This document shows positions 35,970 through 45,261 of a DNA stretch of 64,000 nucleotides, piece by piece. Position numbers and translations under genes: made by a program. How positions within the stretch are numbered: the first letter of the stretch is position 1; the number at the start of each line of letters is the position of its first letter. The stretch comes from an uncultured Lachnospiraceae bacterium (lineage in GTDB: Bacteria; Bacillota; Clostridia; Lachnospirales; Lachnospiraceae). The notes under the pieces are model-generated. The model saw nothing but the letters and a program-made list of their open reading frames with translations, did not search any database and was not told the DNA's origin. The stretch lies in assembly GCA_902775555.1 (NCBI GenBank), contig CACYMQ010000003.1, forward strand, positions 1 through 64,000, written 5' to 3'.

Positions 35970-35993
35970 GGGAGCGGCCACATGGTCACTCCC
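35970..35993 (-). terminator. Terminator hairpin after cysK
   Basis: Imperfect stem GGGAGTGACC/GGCCGCTCCC on the minus strand followed by TTATTGTTTC. It lies about 40 bp after the cysK stop. Confidence 0.6.
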
Positions 35994-36034
35994 CGTTGTA
36001 TCCGTATAGGAGGACCCGCCGATGGACCGGATCC

Positions 36035-36967
36035 CTATCGCAAAAACAGCTCCGTACTGAAATACCGCTCGCCCGTATCCGGCAGTACCGTTACCACGCG
36101 CTTTCCTTTTCCCAGCATTTTCGCCATTCGCAGTGCCACGCATACATTCGTTCCGCTGGAAATACCGCAGAGGATCCCTTCCTTCATCGTAAGTTCCCTG
36201 GTGGTCTTAATGGCTTCCTCATCCGATACCAGTTCGATCTGTCCGATCAGATCACGGTTCAGGATCGGTGGGATCAGTCCGTCACCGATCCCCATCTGCA
36301 GGTGGGAACCGATGGAGCCTCCCGACAGGATCGCCGCATGTTCAGGCTCCGCTGCCCAGATCAGGACATCCGGATTTGCTTCCTTCAGAACCGTTCCCAA
36401 TCCGGTGATGGTCCCTCCGGTTCCGATGCCTGAGCAGAATCCGTCGATCCGACCGCCTACCTGCTCCAGGATCTCCCTTCCGGTATACAGCAGATGCACC
36501 TTCACATTCTCCGGATTGGAGAACTGGTCAGGCATATAACATCTGGGGTCTTCTTCGCACATTTGCTTTGCTGTTTGTATACAACGGTCGATACATTCTC
36601 CGATATTATTGTCATCATGGATCAGCTTAAGCTCCGCCCCGTAATGTCGGATCAGGAGCCGGCGCTCCTCACTCACGGAATCGGGCATGATGATCACCAC
36701 GCGATATCCCTTCACTGCACCTACCAGCGCCAGACCGATCCCCTGGTTTCCGCTGGTCGGCTCTACGATCACGGAGTCCGGTTTCAGGATCCCCGCTTCC
36801 TCCGCGGCCTCGATCATCCTTAAAGCTGTCCGGGTCTTGATGGACCCTCCGATATTCATCCCCTCGTACTTAACCAAAACTTCTGCATCCTGCGGTCCCG
36901 TCATGTGATTCAGACGGATCATCGGCGTTTGGCCGATGGCAGCAAGGATATTATCATAAATCATCAT
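36035..36967 (-). CDS. cysK: Cysteine synthase (O-acetylserine sulfhydrylase)
   Basis: 310 residues; GGGAGAAAC before ATG-ATG. A fold-type II PLP enzyme that makes cysteine from O-acetylserine and sulfide. Seen: the PLP lysine Lys44 in NIGGSIKTRTA (family usually GGSVKDR), substrate loop PTSGNQG, phosphate loop GIGTGGTITG and a C-terminal SSGTNV stretch. Length matches CysK/CysM. The KTR instead of KDR at the PLP lysine is a small deviation. No riboswitch or CysE partner is visible beside it. Confidence 0.9.
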   Translation of the reverse strand: MMIYDNILAAIGQTPMIRLNHMTGPQDAEVLVKYEGMNIGGSIKTRTALRMIEAAEEAGILKPDSVIVEPTSGNQGIGLALVGAVKGYRVVIIMPDSVSEERRLLIRHYGAELKLIHDDNNIGECIDRCIQTAKQMCEEDPRCYMPDQFSNPENVKVHLLYTGREILEQVGGRIDGFCSGIGTGGTITGLGTVLKEANPDVLIWAAEPEHAAILSGGSIGSHLQMGIGDGLIPPILNRDLIGQIELVSDEEAIKTTRELTMKEGILCGISSGTNVCVALRMAKMLGKGKRVVTVLPDTGERYFSTELFLR

Positions 36968-37013
36968 CGTTTCTCCCAGTCAGTATTTCCATTACGGTCG
37001 TAGCGGACACGGA

Positions 37014-37937
37014 TCAGCCGTTCAGCTTCTCCACGATCACCGGAAGCTCAGCATCTACCTTGTCATTATCCAGCTGACAGGTTCCGGCCTTTCTGTGTCC
37101 TCCTCCGCCGTAGGAGAGGCAGAGTTCTCCGATATCCACCTTTGAATTCCGGTTGATGATGGAACGTCCGATCATCACTGCCGTATTCTGCTTCCGGAAG
37201 CCCCATGCCACATGTACGGATACTTCAACCTGCGGCCAGAGTGCATAAACCATGAAGCGGTTTCCCGTATAGATAGGATCCTGCTCCCGAAGATCGATGA
37301 CGGCAACCCGGTCATGAATGGTTGTCACTTCCTTAAGCTGGGCCACGAACTTCTCCTGCTGATCAAAATACATATCCACACGTTCCTTCACATCCGGCAG
37401 CTCCAGGACCTGATCGATGGTATGATCCACGCAATAATCGATCAGCTCCATCATGAGATCGTAGTTGGAGATACGGAAGTCATGAAAACGTCCCAGACCG
37501 GTACGTGCATCCATCAGAAAATTCATCAGCACCCAACCCGTGGGATTCAGGATCTCTTCCTCGGTGAAATCGGCGCTGTCACCCTTATCCACCGCCCACA
37601 TGATCTCCTCCGAGACCCGGGTGAACCTCTCTGCACCACCGTAATAATCATAGACCACCCGTGCGGCGGACTTTGCGTCTCCGTCTATGATATATTTCCC
37701 TTCATAATCCTCTTTCTTATTCCGGATCAACTCACTCTCATGATGATCAAAGGCCAGACCGACCCGCTTGTCAAAAGGAAGATTCGTGGTTATGTCATTC
37801 TCCGTAAGCTCGATCTTCCCATCCTGTACATCCTTGGGATGTACGAACTTGATATCCCCGATAAGATCAAGCTCCTTCAGGAGCATGGCGCATACCAGTC
37901 CGTCAAAATCACTTCTTGTAACCAACCGCTTCTTCAT
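37014..37937 (-). CDS. DHH-family phosphoesterase
   Basis: 307 residues. DHH motifs are in order: SDFDGL (Asp10, Asp12) at the N-terminus, FDHHESE in the centre and the DHHA1-type GGGGHRKAGTCQ near the C-terminus. The family includes manganese-dependent exopolyphosphatases, nano-RNases and pyrophosphatases; the exact substrate cannot be read here. Cytoplasmic. It lies 32 bp after the HD-GYP gene stop in the same direction and may be co-transcribed with it, which would fit a role in degrading nucleotide second messengers, but that is inference. Confidence 0.85.
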   Translation of the reverse strand: MKKRLVTRSDFDGLVCAMLLKELDLIGDIKFVHPKDVQDGKIELTENDITTNLPFDKRVGLAFDHHESELIRNKKEDYEGKYIIDGDAKSAARVVYDYYGGAERFTRVSEEIMWAVDKGDSADFTEEEILNPTGWVLMNFLMDARTGLGRFHDFRISNYDLMMELIDYCVDHTIDQVLELPDVKERVDMYFDQQEKFVAQLKEVTTIHDRVAVIDLREQDPIYTGNRFMVYALWPQVEVSVHVAWGFRKQNTAVMIGRSIINRNSKVDIGELCLSYGGGGHRKAGTCQLDNDKVDAELPVIVEKLNG

Positions 37938-37969
37938 ATGTTTCCTCCTCTGTATAACTCCCCGGTATC

Positions 37970-40078
37970 TCAGCTCCGCTTTCTCAGGGTTTCCGTCTGT
38001 CCCTTTGTTACTTTGTATACCGTAAAATGTTCCGCAACCTGCCGCACCTCATCTTCTGCCGACAGAAAAGCCTCTGCCACCTTCGGATCAAAATGTGTTC
38101 CGGAATCCTTTCTTATGATCTCAATGGCATCTTCAAATTTAAATGCCTTTTTATAACAGCGTTCCGATACCAATGCGTCAAATACATCCGCTACCGCCAT
38201 GATCCTGGCTGATAACGGGATATCCTCTCCGGCCAGTCCGTGGGGATAACCCTTGCCGTTCCATTTCTCATGGTGGTACTCCGCCAGGTTCTTCGCTTCT
38301 TTCAGATAAGCCGAATCCGGTATCGTGGAGATAACCTGGTCCAGGATCTCCGCACCCGCCGTCGTATGTGTCTTCATCTTCTCGAACTCTTCATCCGTGA
38401 GTTTTCCCGGCTTATTCAGGATCACATCCGATACGGCAATCTTTCCGATATCATGAAGCGGTGCAGAATTCTCCACATCATACATAAACTCATCCGTAAG
38501 CTGATCCGTATAATACCCCAGCTTCTTCAGATGCTCCATGATGATCCTGGTATAGGCAGCCGTCTTCCGTACATGGTCGCCGGTACTCTCATCCCGGCTC
38601 TCCACCATATCCGCCAGCACCATGATCAGTGCGTTCTGCATCAGGGATATGGTTTCCGTTTTATGCTTCAGGGCGCTTACATAATGCTCACTGTCCTCCG
38701 TGGTCTTGGAAAGCGCCTGGTACATGTTCTCGATCTCATCTCCGGTATGGATATCCAGCTCCCGGATCCGCTCTACATTATCCTCCAGCGCATCCTCATC
38801 ATCGTATGCGAACTTGCTCGCACTGATCGCCATGGAGTTGATGGGCAGGATGATATTGTAATCGGAGATCCACAGAGCCACCGCCATGGAGAGGATGAAG
38901 AATCCCACAAAAAGAAGGATCAGCTTCGTCAGGAAATCCGTTTCATTCTCATAGATCGCATCCAGGGAAATGTCCGCACACGCGTAACATACCGTGACGC
39001 CCTCCGAATTCTTTATCTGTGTAAATGTGGTGATCAGCCTTCCATACTCATCATTGGTCTCAACCGGATCGATGGGCTCACCCGCGAGAAGCTCGGCTTT
39101 GCAGTGATCATAGTCATGGGAGATCATGGTCACAAACCCGGGCGGATCTCCGGGAATATCCCCGCTGTCTACATCGAAAACGACATGGAACCCGTCCTGC
39201 TCCGGTTTATAAACATAAATGAAGATGATGACCGGATTGCTTTCCTTCAGATTGATCAGATGCTGCTTGGTCTCCAAATATCCCGGAGCAGACTCTCCCT
39301 CCTCCAGGTACCGGTCCACCATCTCCGGATCCACCAGTGTCGAAGCCATCCGGCTGATGCCCTCTGCGAACTCCGTCTTCTCGCTACGCGTATAATTCCT
39401 GTGAAGATACGCGCTGATCATCAATGACGCAAATCCCATAACGACGAAGACCGCGATCAGCAGCAGCATGATCTTAGTACGAAGGGACATTTTCCGGTTC
39501 ATTCCCTTCTTGACGACCCTGTTCTGCTCATCCGTGAGCGGTTTCTGCTGCCATCCCCTGAATTCCATAAACTGCCGGAATCTCACGGGAAGAAGGAAGA
39601 GAAGACATAGGACGATCAGAACCGTGATCCCTTTGTCCGCCAGCTCTGTCACAAGGCCTTCCATAACACCCGCTCCGGTCAGCGGATCGTTCATCACGAT
39701 ACCGATCAGGATCCAGTAGATCCATCCGACAGCCGCCAGACTGAAGATCAGTGCCAGGATCCCCAGCGGTTTCTTTATATATTCTTTTTTTGTATACCAG
39801 TATGTGATCAGTGCGATCAGCGCATTGATCACGACATAGTAGAGGGACTCCGTATCGGAAATGCCCTTTATGAGATTTGTAAAAAGCCCGACAATAACAC
39901 CCGGCAGATATCCGCTCATCGCAGCTGCGATAACTGTTCCCACCGAGTCCATATAAAGCGGCCACCCCAACGCTCCCATTAAGCGTACACCGCCCATGTT
40001 GATCAGTATACAGGCGATACAGATCAACAGCATTTTTACAGTTTGTAACTTGTATTCCTTCTTAGTTTCCATAACCAC
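37970..40078 (-). CDS. Membrane sensor with HD-GYP c-di-GMP phosphodiesterase domain
   Basis: 702 residues. An N-terminal block of about six helices (10-170) resembles integral-membrane substrate-binding or ECF-S-like domains. It is followed by a further helix (about 203-225), an extracellular sensor region (about 228-375), a helix (about 385-405) and a HAMP-like linker. The C-terminal HD-GYP domain (about 490-680) has HDIGK and HHEKWNGKGYP, so it should hydrolyse c-di-GMP. The start may be the ATG two codons inside (MET); neither has a strong ribosome site. Together with the EAL gene 3 kb away this gives two c-di-GMP-degrading enzymes and no cyclase in the window. Confidence 0.87.
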   Translation of the reverse strand: MVMETKKEYKLQTVKMLLICIACILINMGGVRLMGALGWPLYMDSVGTVIAAAMSGYLPGVIVGLFTNLIKGISDTESLYYVVINALIALITYWYTKKEYIKKPLGILALIFSLAAVGWIYWILIGIVMNDPLTGAGVMEGLVTELADKGITVLIVLCLLFLLPVRFRQFMEFRGWQQKPLTDEQNRVVKKGMNRKMSLRTKIMLLLIAVFVVMGFASLMISAYLHRNYTRSEKTEFAEGISRMASTLVDPEMVDRYLEEGESAPGYLETKQHLINLKESNPVIIFIYVYKPEQDGFHVVFDVDSGDIPGDPPGFVTMISHDYDHCKAELLAGEPIDPVETNDEYGRLITTFTQIKNSEGVTVCYACADISLDAIYENETDFLTKLILLFVGFFILSMAVALWISDYNIILPINSMAISASKFAYDDEDALEDNVERIRELDIHTGDEIENMYQALSKTTEDSEHYVSALKHKTETISLMQNALIMVLADMVESRDESTGDHVRKTAAYTRIIMEHLKKLGYYTDQLTDEFMYDVENSAPLHDIGKIAVSDVILNKPGKLTDEEFEKMKTHTTAGAEILDQVISTIPDSAYLKEAKNLAEYHHEKWNGKGYPHGLAGEDIPLSARIMAVADVFDALVSERCYKKAFKFEDAIEIIRKDSGTHFDPKVAEAFLSAEDEVRQVAEHFTVYKVTKGQTETLRKRS

Positions 40079-40184
40079 CGATACAGGTCAAAATTGCCAC
40101 AATCCCTGTTCTTCAGTATAACAGAAAAAAGGTCGGAATAAAACCCTGTTTTTCTGTATGACAGGGTCCTTTTCCCATGAGAAA

Positions 40185-40210
40185 AGGGGAGGTTCCCGGG
40201 AACCTCCCCT
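40185..40210 (-). terminator. Rho-independent terminator after lemA
   Basis: Perfect palindrome GGGGAGGTTCCC/GGGAACCTCCCC followed on the minus strand by TTTTCTC. A second hairpin, ACCCTGT/ACAGGGT, lies at 40143-40167, upstream of the HD-GYP gene. Confidence 0.8.
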
Positions 40211-40225
40211 TACGTATCTTACCCG

Positions 40226-40771
40226 TTATTGAAAATTCATCGGTACGTCCTGACGTCTTACATCATCCGCAACAAAGAATTCTCTCTGTGTTGCACCGAT
40301 GCTTCCTGCCACCATACTGCTCGGGAAGGAAACGATCTTGGTATTGTAAGCCGTTACATTTGCGTTGTACAGACGGCGTGCGGCCTGCAGATGCTCTTCA
40401 ACATCCACGATGCTGCGCTGCAGCTCGGCAAAATTCTGGCTGGAACGAAGCTCCGGATAGTTCTCTGCCAGGATACGGATCTGTCCGCTGAGGGCGTCCA
40501 TCCGGTTATTCGCATTCTGTCTTTCCGCCATGCTCATTCCGCTACGCATCTGAACGATCTGTGTCAGGGTCGAGATCTCATGTCTCTGATAACCCTTTAC
40601 CACATCCACCATCTTGGTAAGCACATCATATCTTTTGGTCAGTGCCACATCGATGCCCGACAGCGCTTCATTACACTTAAGATTGGCAACCTTAATACCA
40701 TTCGACATGCTGATCCATGCAATGATAAAGATCAGCAGCACACCAACCACGATTCCAATTGCCCATAACAT
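40226..40771 (-). CDS. lemA: LemA family protein
   Basis: 181 residues; AAAGGAGAA upstream. One N-terminal membrane helix (about 5-23), then a long helical domain with LemA features: IKVANLKCNEALSGIDVALTKRYD early and a C-terminal VTAYNTKIVSFPSSMVAG stretch. LemA proteins are widespread and linked to envelope functions, but their activity is not settled. It follows a DUF3137 gene by 57 bp, a common pairing. Confidence 0.9.
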   Translation of the reverse strand: MLWAIGIVVGVLLIFIIAWISMSNGIKVANLKCNEALSGIDVALTKRYDVLTKMVDVVKGYQRHEISTLTQIVQMRSGMSMAERQNANNRMDALSGQIRILAENYPELRSSQNFAELQRSIVDVEEHLQAARRLYNANVTAYNTKIVSFPSSMVAGSIGATQREFFVADDVRRQDVPMNFQ

Positions 40772-40828
40772 AATTCATTCTCCTTTCTGTTCTCTTTAAC
40801 TTACAGAACAAAAACTATCTATCTTCCA

Positions 40829-42097
40829 TCATGCCCGGATGCAGCTCAGCAGCTGGATCAGTTCCTCGATCACCGCCACATCGTTCCGCATCCTCATGAC
40901 CTCGGCCTGATAATCAATGGGCCTCGACAGCTTTGCGTCGAAGGAATCCATTTTTGTATTCAGACCGACCATTACATAGCCCCGGTCAAAGACCAGTGTT
41001 ATACTTCCGTATTTCGATCTCAGCATCTGAAGCCGTTCCATCATCTGCGGTGTCAGGATGTAGAAAGCATCATGGTCGGAAAGTGCACGTACCGCAAATG
41101 CTTTATTGAAGTCCACACTTTCCAGCTGCAGCTTTCTATGCTGTACCCCGCTCGCCGGTTCCCCTGCATAAGGAAAATTCTTTGAGTAGATCTGAACCGC
41201 CATACTCTGCTTCATGGGATATTCGAAGCAGAACATCCTTCCCTGAAAGTAGGTCGTTGTATGGGAACTTCTTCCGCTGCTGGTATGATACTGGATCGTA
41301 ACATCCGCCTGCTGGAACCGGATCCCGTGATATACCGCATTCAGATAATCCTCCGAATGATAGCGGTTTCCCAGCCGGCAGACTCCGCTGTTCCTGATGA
41401 GCATCTGATCCATTCCCTGCTCCCAGTTGTAATACACGTCCTGGAAATGCTGATTGAGAAGCTGGTATACAAAGGTTTCCTTGTAGAGTGCCTTCAGCTT
41501 CTTCTGATTTGTGCCGTTCCCCTTCATTGCAATGATGGTAAGCGTGATCAGTCCGATAATTACAAAGGGAATGAGGGGCGCCAGATTATGTAACGCCGAT
41601 GTCTGTGCAGGTCCGCGGATCCGAAAGATACCGATAAAGACCATCAGTCCTATGAATCCGAATGCGCACCAGAAATTCCGGGTATTGACGCTCTTCCTCA
41701 GCCTCTCCATCTCTGCCAGTGTAGCGGAGATGCTCTGACTGCTCGTTCCTCCGCCCGGTGATGCACCCCTGCCAGGCGGTACGGCACCCCGTGGCATTCC
41801 TCCGCCATAGCCCTGCGGCATTCCTCCGCCGTAGCCCTGCGGCATTCCCTGACGGAATTCGCCTCCGTAGCTGCCGGAAGGGTCCACCGGATTCCCGTAG
41901 CCCTGCGGTGCGGCGCTGCCATAGCCCTGCGGAATCGCTCCTCCGTAGCCCTGCGGGATCGCTCCTCCATAATTCTGACCTGCTCCCGGAGGTATTCCGT
42001 TGTTCTGATCCAGGACCGCCGAATATTTAGTTTGGTCATACAGGTTCGGGGTTCCTCCCGTTCCCAAAGGATCCATCTTACTCATTTTCGTATTCAC
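40829..42097 (-). CDS. DUF3137-family membrane protein with Gly/Tyr/Gln repeats
   Basis: 422 residues from a GTG; an ATG at 42085 is equally possible because neither has a clear ribosome site. Residues 40-110 are PQGYGG-type repeats rich in Pro, Gln, Gly and Tyr. Two membrane helices follow (about 145-160 and 172-190), then a cytoplasmic DUF3137 domain (about 200-420). DUF3137 genes commonly accompany lemA. The repeat head is low complexity and may be a docking or condensate-type segment. Upstream of the lemA gene and probably in one transcript. Confidence 0.8.
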   Translation of the reverse strand: MNTKMSKMDPLGTGGTPNLYDQTKYSAVLDQNNGIPPGAGQNYGGAIPQGYGGAIPQGYGSAAPQGYGNPVDPSGSYGGEFRQGMPQGYGGGMPQGYGGGMPRGAVPPGRGASPGGGTSSQSISATLAEMERLRKSVNTRNFWCAFGFIGLMVFIGIFRIRGPAQTSALHNLAPLIPFVIIGLITLTIIAMKGNGTNQKKLKALYKETFVYQLLNQHFQDVYYNWEQGMDQMLIRNSGVCRLGNRYHSEDYLNAVYHGIRFQQADVTIQYHTSSGRSSHTTTYFQGRMFCFEYPMKQSMAVQIYSKNFPYAGEPASGVQHRKLQLESVDFNKAFAVRALSDHDAFYILTPQMMERLQMLRSKYGSITLVFDRGYVMVGLNTKMDSFDAKLSRPIDYQAEVMRMRNDVAVIEELIQLLSCIRA

Positions 42098-42246
42098 ATC
42101 TGCCGTGTCCGATCCCCGTCCGATATCGGGTGCCCGGCCGCGGCTCCGTGACCCTCCGTATGCATATAAACTTACACGATTTTTACGGTTCTGTAAAGAA
42201 AAAGCTTTCCTTGTTATTTGATTTTTCGTTCAAAATATGAACGAAA

Positions 42247-42286
42247 AAAATAAAGAGACATGAAATGTCATTCCATCTCATGTCTC
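42247..42286 (-). terminator. Rho-independent terminator after the 241-residue zinc-ribbon gene
   Basis: Stem GAGACATGA/TCATGTCTC with a 14-base loop; the minus strand continues TTTATTTTTTTCG. Confidence 0.8.
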
Positions 42287-42354
42287 CCTATGTTGGATCT
42301 GATTTATTGAACCATTCTGTTTGATGCTATATCATCCGTAAGCTTCCCGGGGTC

Positions 42355-43080
42355 CTATGCCCAGTATTCCTCTTTCTTGACCAGCTTCATAACCGGACGA
42401 ACAAAGAGAAGGAGCACACCGATCAGGCAGATCCACTTTGCAAATCCCCAGCTGGCTCCGAAGCTGACTACTAAACGGAAGTTTCCGTTAAATCTGGCAA
42501 GCAGATATACGATGAAGAAGAGTCCCGGAATATAGAACTGAGAGTAAGGCAGCTTCTTAACCGCATCCGACAGTGCCTTGAGTCCCTGTGCATGGGAACT
42601 GAACTCCAGCAGGATACCGAAGATCGATCCGAAGAGGAACAGGATACCGTACAGCTTCAGGATACCGCCGTCTCCTGCAAAAAGTCCTACACCGATTCCG
42701 CCTGCGGACACCCATGCAGGTAAAAATGAACCCAGAAAAGTGAAAAAGAAACCAACGAGGGTACAGATCTTTATGGGATCCCCCTTAACGGAGTCCACAA
42801 AACTCTGCTGCCCTGCCGCTGCGAATGACTGCTTCTTCTGCTGCCACTGCTGATTCGCTGCGGGCTGCGGCTGTCCTGCCGCCCCATACGGCTGCTGCTG
42901 ATACTGCGGACCCGGCGCTCCATACGGCTGCTGCTGATACTGCGGATCCGGCGCTGCCTGCGGCTGCCCGTTTAATACGGTCTGCTGCTGTTCGGCCTGC
43001 TGCGGTGTAGACGGTGCTCCACAATTCGGGCAAAACGCTGCACCATCCGGTATCTGTGCCCCACAAAATGGACAATTCAT
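42355..43080 (-). CDS. Zinc-ribbon membrane protein with Gln/Pro-rich linker
   Basis: 241 residues; AAAGGAGG upstream. N-terminal zinc ribbon CPFCGAQIPDGAAFCPNCG (two CxxC pairs), then a linker of QYQQQPYGA repeats (about 25-85). Four membrane helices follow in the C-terminal half (about 105-125, 130-160, 178-198 and 208-228). It is a paralogue of the divergent gene at 43345: same ribbon, linker type and membrane core (FFxTFLGSFLPAW versus ITICSILPAW). Function unknown. Confidence 0.8.
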   Translation of the reverse strand: MNCPFCGAQIPDGAAFCPNCGAPSTPQQAEQQQTVLNGQPQAAPDPQYQQQPYGAPGPQYQQQPYGAAGQPQPAANQQWQQKKQSFAAAGQQSFVDSVKGDPIKICTLVGFFFTFLGSFLPAWVSAGGIGVGLFAGDGGILKLYGILFLFGSIFGILLEFSSHAQGLKALSDAVKKLPYSQFYIPGLFFIVYLLARFNGNFRLVVSFGASWGFAKWICLIGVLLLFVRPVMKLVKKEEYWA

Positions 43081-43273
43081 AGTAAACCTCCTTTAATCAA
43101 CCTAAAGCTCCCCAGATCGTCCATTACTAACAGACAATCCTTTACCAATATATAACTTAACATAAAACCAAAAAGATTGCAACCGACAATTGACTGAAGA
43201 TCCGTCCGGTTTCTTCACTGACCGATCTTCGATCCACGGTCGGCATTTCTGTATGATCTGACCGAATTATATA

Positions 43274-43302
43274 TTGTGGCATTTTTCATTTTATGATATT
43301 CT
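43274..43302 (+). promoter_or_regulatory. Putative promoter of the 219-residue zinc-ribbon gene
   Basis: TTGTGG, 17 bp, TATTCT, about 40 bp before the ATG. It lies in the 264-bp divergent region between the two zinc-ribbon genes; nothing else clear there. Confidence 0.45.
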
Positions 43303-43344
43303 GTAAGGCAGAGAAACTTGTTCTCAAAAAGGAGGTATCAGGTT

Positions 43345-44004
43345 ATGAATTGTCCTAAATGTGGCACAATGCTTCCAGATGGCGCGTCCTTCTGCAGCGT
43401 CTGCGGTACCCAGCTTGGTCAGCAGATGTATCAGCAGGCTCAGCCGGGCATGTACCAGCAGCCCCAGCCGGGCATGCAGCAGCCTCAGCCGGGTATGTAT
43501 CAGCAGCCCCAGCCGGGTATGTATCAGCAGCCTCAGCCGGGTATGTATCAACCGGGTTATATGCCGCGCCCGAAGATGATCCGGGTGCCGAAATATGTAA
43601 AGCCGTCCATGTGCCGGGTGGTCGGTGCTTCACTTATCACCATCTGTTCCATACTACCGGCATGGTTCGGTGCATACTATGGATCCGGCATGTATCAGGG
43701 TGTCGGTTTCTTCGCAACCGGCGGAGGGATCCTCGCTCTTTGGGGTGTATTATTCCTTCTTGCAGGCCTTGCACTCCTGTTCTTTGAGATCGACTTCCCG
43801 CCGATCCGCAACGCACAGGGAGCGTTCCACGCCCTGCCTTATGCGAGATTTTATATTCCCGCATTCTGTGTACTGAACTTCATCCTCGGAACCTTTGCTC
43901 ATTCCGGAGGAAGCGCAAGCGTCGGATGGGGATGGTGGCTTACCCTCCTCGGCATCCTTCTTACCTTTGTATCCCCGATCGTGGATCTGGTCAAGGGAAG
44001 GTAG
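43345..44004 (+). CDS. Zinc-ribbon membrane protein with QPGMYQQ repeats
   Basis: 219 residues from the ATG at 43345, where AAGGAGG lies upstream; nine codons of the longer frame are dropped. Zinc ribbon CPKCGTMLPDGASFCSVCG, then five near-identical PQPGMYQQ units (about 28-68), a Lys/Pro stretch and four membrane helices. Divergent paralogue of 42355-43080. The repeats probably form a flexible cytoplasmic linker between ribbon and membrane. Function unknown. Confidence 0.8.
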   Translation: MNCPKCGTMLPDGASFCSVCGTQLGQQMYQQAQPGMYQQPQPGMQQPQPGMYQQPQPGMYQQPQPGMYQPGYMPRPKMIRVPKYVKPSMCRVVGASLITICSILPAWFGAYYGSGMYQGVGFFATGGGILALWGVLFLLAGLALLFFEIDFPPIRNAQGAFHALPYARFYIPAFCVLNFILGTFAHSGGSASVGWGWWLTLLGILLTFVSPIVDLVKGR

Positions 44005-44054
44005 ATCGTAAAGGATAAGACGTTTTTTGCCGATCATGAAATAAAACGAAAAAA

Positions 44055-44109
44055 GACCGCAGGGATCGATTCGGATCATCCGAAACCTTTCCCTGCGATC
44101 TTTCTTTTT
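44055..44109 (+). terminator. Rho-independent terminator of the 219-residue gene
   Basis: Stem GACCGCAGGG/CCCTGCGATC (one wobble pair) followed by TTTCTTTTT. Confidence 0.75.
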
Positions 44110-44117
44110 CCGGGCAT

Positions 44118-44161
44118 AAAAAAAGAGCCAAAGGCCTAGCATGAAGCTAAGTCCTCAGCCC
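44118..44161 (-). terminator. Terminator of tRNA-Lys
   Basis: Minus-strand hairpin GGGCTGAGGACTTAGC/GCTAGGCCTTTGGCTC with some mismatches, followed by a run of seven Ts. It begins 9 bp after the tRNA 3' end. Confidence 0.7.
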
Positions 44162-44169
44162 TCCTGTAG

Positions 44170-44242
44170 TGGGCCGCCGGGGGCTCGAACCCCGCACACC
44201 CTGATTAAGAGTCAGGTGCTCTACCAAATGAGCTAGCGGCCC
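44170..44242 (-). tRNA. tRNA-Lys (anticodon CUU)
   Basis: Cloverleaf read on the minus strand: acceptor GGGCCGC/GCGGCCC, D arm GCTC-GAGC, anticodon arm CCTGA-CTCTTAA-TCAGG, T arm CGGGG-TTCGAGC-CCCCG, discriminator A. The genome continues CTA, so CCA is not encoded and must be added. Confidence 0.95.
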
Positions 44243-44379
44243 GTATCGATCGGTGTCTCTACCGAAAACACTAGTTGATTATATTACATCATTTTTGGTT
44301 TTGCAACGATATTTTGTGAGGTTTCGCAATTTTGGGAATTTGCACAAATTTCACAAAAGTTTTCTTAAATATTTCACAA

Positions 44380-45045
44380 TTATACCTCTTGATTTTCTCT
44401 CTTTTCCGGCGGAAAGATCCTCATCATACAGATTTTATTCCCCAATTCGGAGAATTTTCTCTCATATTCGGTCATTATATTTCCTTCTGCAAACTCACTT
44501 CCGTGCAGATCCCGGGTGACTACCTGCAGATTCCAGCCACATTCCTTTGCCATCTCCACGGAGAATTCGAACAGATCACGGTTATCCGTCTTAAATGTCA
44601 CGCCGCCCTCCGGTGCAAGCAGCTTCTCATAACGGGCAAGGAACCGGTCGGACGTGAGTCTTCGCTTCGCATGCCGGTCCTTCGGCCACGGGTCTGAGAA
44701 ATTCAGATAGATATAATCGATCTCTCCCGGGGCAAATACCGCCTCGATCTCCTCCGCATCCATACGGATAAACTTCAGATTCGTAAGCTCCGGCGCTTCT
44801 TCATGCTTCTCGATGGCGCGAAGCAGGACACTGGAGTATTTCTCTATCCCGAGGAAATTAATCTCAGGGTTTCTCCGTGCCATTTCCATAAGGAAGCTTC
44901 CTTTTCCCATCCCGATCTCAACCCGGATCGGATGATCATTTCCGAACACTTCCTTCCACTGTCCCCGGTGGCTCTGCTCTTCATGGACCACATATTCATT
45001 CTCCGCGATCACTTCCCGTGAACCCGGTATATTTCTAAGACGCAT
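44380..45045 (-). CDS. trmB: tRNA (guanine-N7)-methyltransferase
   Basis: 221 residues; GGGAGGATA upstream. A SAM-dependent methyltransferase that modifies G46 of tRNAs. Seen: the SAM-binding stretch IGMGKGSFLMEMA, the acidic residue pattern FIRMDAEEIE and the TrmB signature NFSDPWPKDRHAKRRLTSDRFL spread over about residues 115-137. Length matches bacterial TrmB. It follows the tRNA-Lys gene on the same strand side; 216 bp separate it from the divergent carboxypeptidase gene. Confidence 0.93.
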   Translation of the reverse strand: MRLRNIPGSREVIAENEYVVHEEQSHRGQWKEVFGNDHPIRVEIGMGKGSFLMEMARRNPEINFLGIEKYSSVLLRAIEKHEEAPELTNLKFIRMDAEEIEAVFAPGEIDYIYLNFSDPWPKDRHAKRRLTSDRFLARYEKLLAPEGGVTFKTDNRDLFEFSVEMAKECGWNLQVVTRDLHGSEFAEGNIMTEYERKFSELGNKICMMRIFPPEKRENQEV

Positions 45046-45261
45046 ACAGGATATCCTCCCATTTTCCGGGGCGAACTACCCCTACTCATTTTTTTCACGA
45101 AGGTTGGGGCTCCGTGGTGCTCCTGCCTCAAAAGCCCGTTCATTATACGACAGTCCCCCTGAAAAAGCAAGCGATCCGGGCCGTCGTGACGGGCAGTCCC
45201 TCTTGTCATTTCGGTACATTTGTGGCAAAATAGTAAGGTATTCTATCTGGAGATTATATAT

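Noticed and set aside
41860..42000. CRISPR array in the PQGYGG-coding repeats
   Set aside because: The units are short, in frame and without unique spacers; they encode a low-complexity protein segment.
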